NCBI RefSeq assembly: GCF_003597395.2
Contig: NC_133773.1
Span: 64,759,730-64,823,729 of the forward strand
Length of the DNA stretch: 64,000 nucleotides
Direction: 5' to 3'
Source of the DNA: Chelonoidis abingdonii
Lineage: Eukaryota; Chordata; Testudines; Testudinidae
The first letter of the stretch is position 1, and the number at the start of each line of letters is the position of its first letter. The notes under the pieces were generated by a model that was not told the origin of the DNA, ran no database searches, and saw only the letters and a program-made list of their open reading frames with translations. Positions 61,700-64,000 of this stretch are shown here, piece after piece. The position numbers and the translations under genes are program-made.

Positions 61700-62215
61700 G
61701 GTGTCTTTCATTTCCATCTCATCGGTCTCTGTCCTCCAACATTGGAATAACTATTTCTTTCCTTAAATCTTCACCTTCAATTTCTTGTGAGCTACAAAGA
61801 ACATAATTCTCACTGACTCCCCCCTACATTGACGGTTTCCTTCTATTCCAGACTCACGGAAACTAATTTACCAATGGTAGTTTGCAGCTCTTGCTCCCTC
61901 ATAATTGCAGTCTTTTACTTTTCTCTTCTCAGTCTTCCACGGTATTAGTTTGTTTATTATTTTCACTTGCAGCATTGACACGTTGAAGGCTGATCCCAGG
62001 CTGGAAGCTCTCCTTGACCCAGTCTTGAGAAACCAAAACCCAATGGAGAATGCAAAGATCAGTAGCAAAACAATTACTTTTTCTCTGCACATACACCACC
62101 TGTGCTCAAATCTGAGAGATATCCTCCACCCCAGCTCCTGTGCATTGAATTATTTTGTGTTGAGGATCATCTGTTAAAACTCCAGCTGGAAACTGGGGCC
62201 CTGGTTGCGTAGGCA
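61700..62215. other. No recognised feature
   Basis: Intergenic sequence with short overlapping open frames on both strands (61868-62177), none with a domain. Confidence 0.5.
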
Positions 62216-62221
62216 CTTGTA

Positions 62222-63172
62222 CTAGCATTCCAACTTTCTACTTGCACAAACCGAACACTCTTGCCCCGCTCACTACCCTGCCCCTCCTCCGAGGCCCCCC
62301 CATGGCCCGACCCCCTTTTCAAAGGCCTGCCCCCACTAACTCCTCCCCTTCCCTCTGTGCTCACTGCTCCCCACCCTCAGTGCTTCATTGTCAACCAGGC
62401 TGGCTCAGGGAGCTGGGGTGCAGCGGAGGGTTGAAGGTTCTGGCTGGGAGGTTGGCCAGATATGAGGAGTTCAGAGCGTGGAGGAGGTCCAGGATCAGTG
62501 AGTTGATGTGAAGATGTGAGCTTTGTCTGGGCATAGACTTCTGGAGTGGGGCTGGAGATAGCATTTGTTGCAGGAAGTCCTCCGGCTGGGCTGAGGGTTG
62601 GGAGGGTGCGAGGGGATTCAGCGGTTGTGCAGGGTTGGGGCGATGGGAGGTGAGAGTGAGGCCTGTCTGAGCTCGGGCTCTGGTGTGAGGTCTGGGATGA
62701 GGCGTTGGGATGCAAAAGAGTGCTCAGGCTGAGATTTTGAGGGTTCTGAGGGTGGGAGGGAGGTCAACTGTTGGCTGAGGCAGGAGTTGGGCCCCGGAAG
62801 CCGAGTCAGGTGCGACTCTGGGTGGCCCTTATCCTCAAACAGCTCTCAGAAACAGCACTATGTCCGCGCCCTCCGCTCCTACTTGATGTGTCCCAGGCCA
62901 GCTCTGCACAGTGCTCCCATCCTCAGGTGCGCACATAGCTCCTATTGGCGGTAGTTCTTCAGACTTGGGAGCTGCAAGAGTAGTGCTTGGCTGCCCCTAC
63001 GCTAGAAGCCGATGGACATGTGACTCGTCCCGGGACCACACAGCAGGGAGCCTTCCAGCCCTACAGCTGGCACCGCCAAGAGACAGGTCAACAGCCAGGC
63101 CAGCAGTGTGCCAGAGCCACCCAGGATCCTTTTCAACTGGCTTTCTGGGTGAAACGGAACGTTTCACCCTCA
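62222..63172. mobile_element. hAT-type element, inverted decayed relative of 50814-51798
   Basis: Starts 'attccaactttctacttgca', matching the complement of the 51798 end, and continues with the same GC-rich interior (gaggttctggctgggaggtt type phrases). It ends near 'cttttcaactggctttctgg', matching the complement of the other end. The TAGGGTTGCCA termini are mutated on both sides and no target duplication is visible. The 112-codon and 89-codon open frames are chance. Confidence 0.7.
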
Positions 63173-64000
63173 CTGTACAGACATGAAGAAAAAGACAGGC
63201 CTGTGTCTCAAGAGGTCCACATTCAAAACTCGTAATCCGCTAATAAGAATGTCCATAGCTCACCAAAAGCTTCCTCCCTCACAAACCAAAATGCTTTGCA
63301 TTCCAAGTAAGATGGGCTTTGCAGTTTCGAAGACATTTCAGGTATTGGGACAAAAGAGAAACTGGGAGTAAATTCCTAAGATGAGGGGAACCTCAACAGT
63401 CTTGCTGACCTTTCCCATAGTAGGCAGGGTAGGCTCAGGGAAGACCAAAATGCAACAGGTCTGTTTTCTACTGTTTTCCATCGGATCTTTCAAATAAAGA
63501 GTTGAGAAGTTTCATACCATGTGACAAGTGAAAGTCATTTACACAAGTGGTTGTGCTGCAAATTTAGGAGCTGTGGTTTGAAACAGAGGGGTTTTCATGT
63601 TTTAGTATTATAGTTTGTGTTAAAAAAAAAATTACCCCTGAGCTAAGGTTTGTATGCCATGCCTCAGCCCCATACTGAGGTATTATGTCAAGCTGTAAAT
63701 AAGCTCCTCAGGAAACAAAAGGTTCTAATGGAAGTTCGACACAACATACTTACATGACATACAAGAACAATTAAAAAAAGGAGGGGGAGTAAATTGCATC
63801 ATTTTGTATGGTTGCGGGAGGGGTGTGTGTCAACGATAAACGTGCATCAAAGGCCATAATAGCAGTGAGTAGTGTTAAAGTAGAAGGGTGCTATAGTTTG
63901 CATCATCCAGGACAATTTAAGCTGTCTGCTGAGAAATTGAAAACTGTGCTTGTCTCCCAGAAGATTGAGCCCAACAAGTTGAGCAGGTTTGACTTTGTAA
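63173..64000. other. No recognised feature
   Basis: Intergenic sequence at the window end; no gene or clear repeat. Confidence 0.5.

Noticed and set aside
1..64000. CRISPR arrays, operons, bacterial promoters or ribosome binding sites
   Set aside because: The sequence is vertebrate; no regularly spaced repeats or compact gene arrays are present.
1..64000. tRNA, snRNA or microRNA genes
   Set aside because: No cloverleaf with A and B boxes or known small-RNA sequence was recognised by eye; a structural scan was not possible.
11900..64000. GLRB exons expected upstream of PDGFC from vertebrate gene order
   Set aside because: No glycine-receptor coding sequence is visible; the gene probably lies beyond the window.

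Overview
This window is vertebrate nuclear DNA, most likely from a turtle; a crocodilian is the main alternative. It is AT-rich, with long non-coding stretches, one CpG island and many interspersed repeats. The repeat set fits a turtle: CR1 LINEs, Penelope-like elements ending in the familiar 'gtgttagtctggatctgtaaaag' motif, an RTE LINE, a Ty3/Gypsy relic, many small hAT, Harbinger and Tigger-like inverted-repeat elements, and LTRs. Nothing here is prokaryotic.

I recognise one host gene. Bases 10437-10554 on the minus strand encode the signal peptide and N-terminus of platelet-derived growth factor C (PDGFC), ending at a consensus GT splice donor. The first exon sits in a CpG island (about 10260-11890) that should hold the promoter and 5' leader. 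Bases 1-10436 are therefore the start of PDGFC intron 1, and 11900-64000 is upstream intergenic DNA. In other vertebrates GLRB lies further upstream; I see none of its exons here.

Layout: 1-4130, intron 1 with an RTE LINE relic, a small inverted-repeat element and a 1.9 kb DNA transposon; 4130-10430, repeat-poor intron; 10260-11890, CpG island; 13885-15830, an old CR1-like LINE broken by two small insertions; 16390-18000, LTR-like repeats; 19018-21068, a Penelope-like element with a 550-codon open frame; 21965-25355, a deleted Ty3/Gypsy element; 26620-27640, a Penelope end and a solo LTR; 29590-30065 and 43921-47105, CR1 relics; 50362-51798, DNA elements; 53501-55120, a nest of Tigger-like, Penelope, hAT and CR1 elements; 55150-55866, an LTR cut by a 25-N assembly gap (55867-55891); 55892-64000, post-gap sequence with more CpG and more degraded repeats.

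The best second looks are the Penelope element with unequal inverted arms, the smaller Penelope tails with 9- to 15-bp flanking duplications (one only 47 bp long), the overlapping upstream ORFs in the PDGFC leader, the Gypsy relic in which protease is joined directly to the RNase H end, and the gap region, where the missing end of the cut LTR reappears inverted 3.8 kb away. I found no convincing new biological system. Repeat assignments rest on recognition by eye, without any search.
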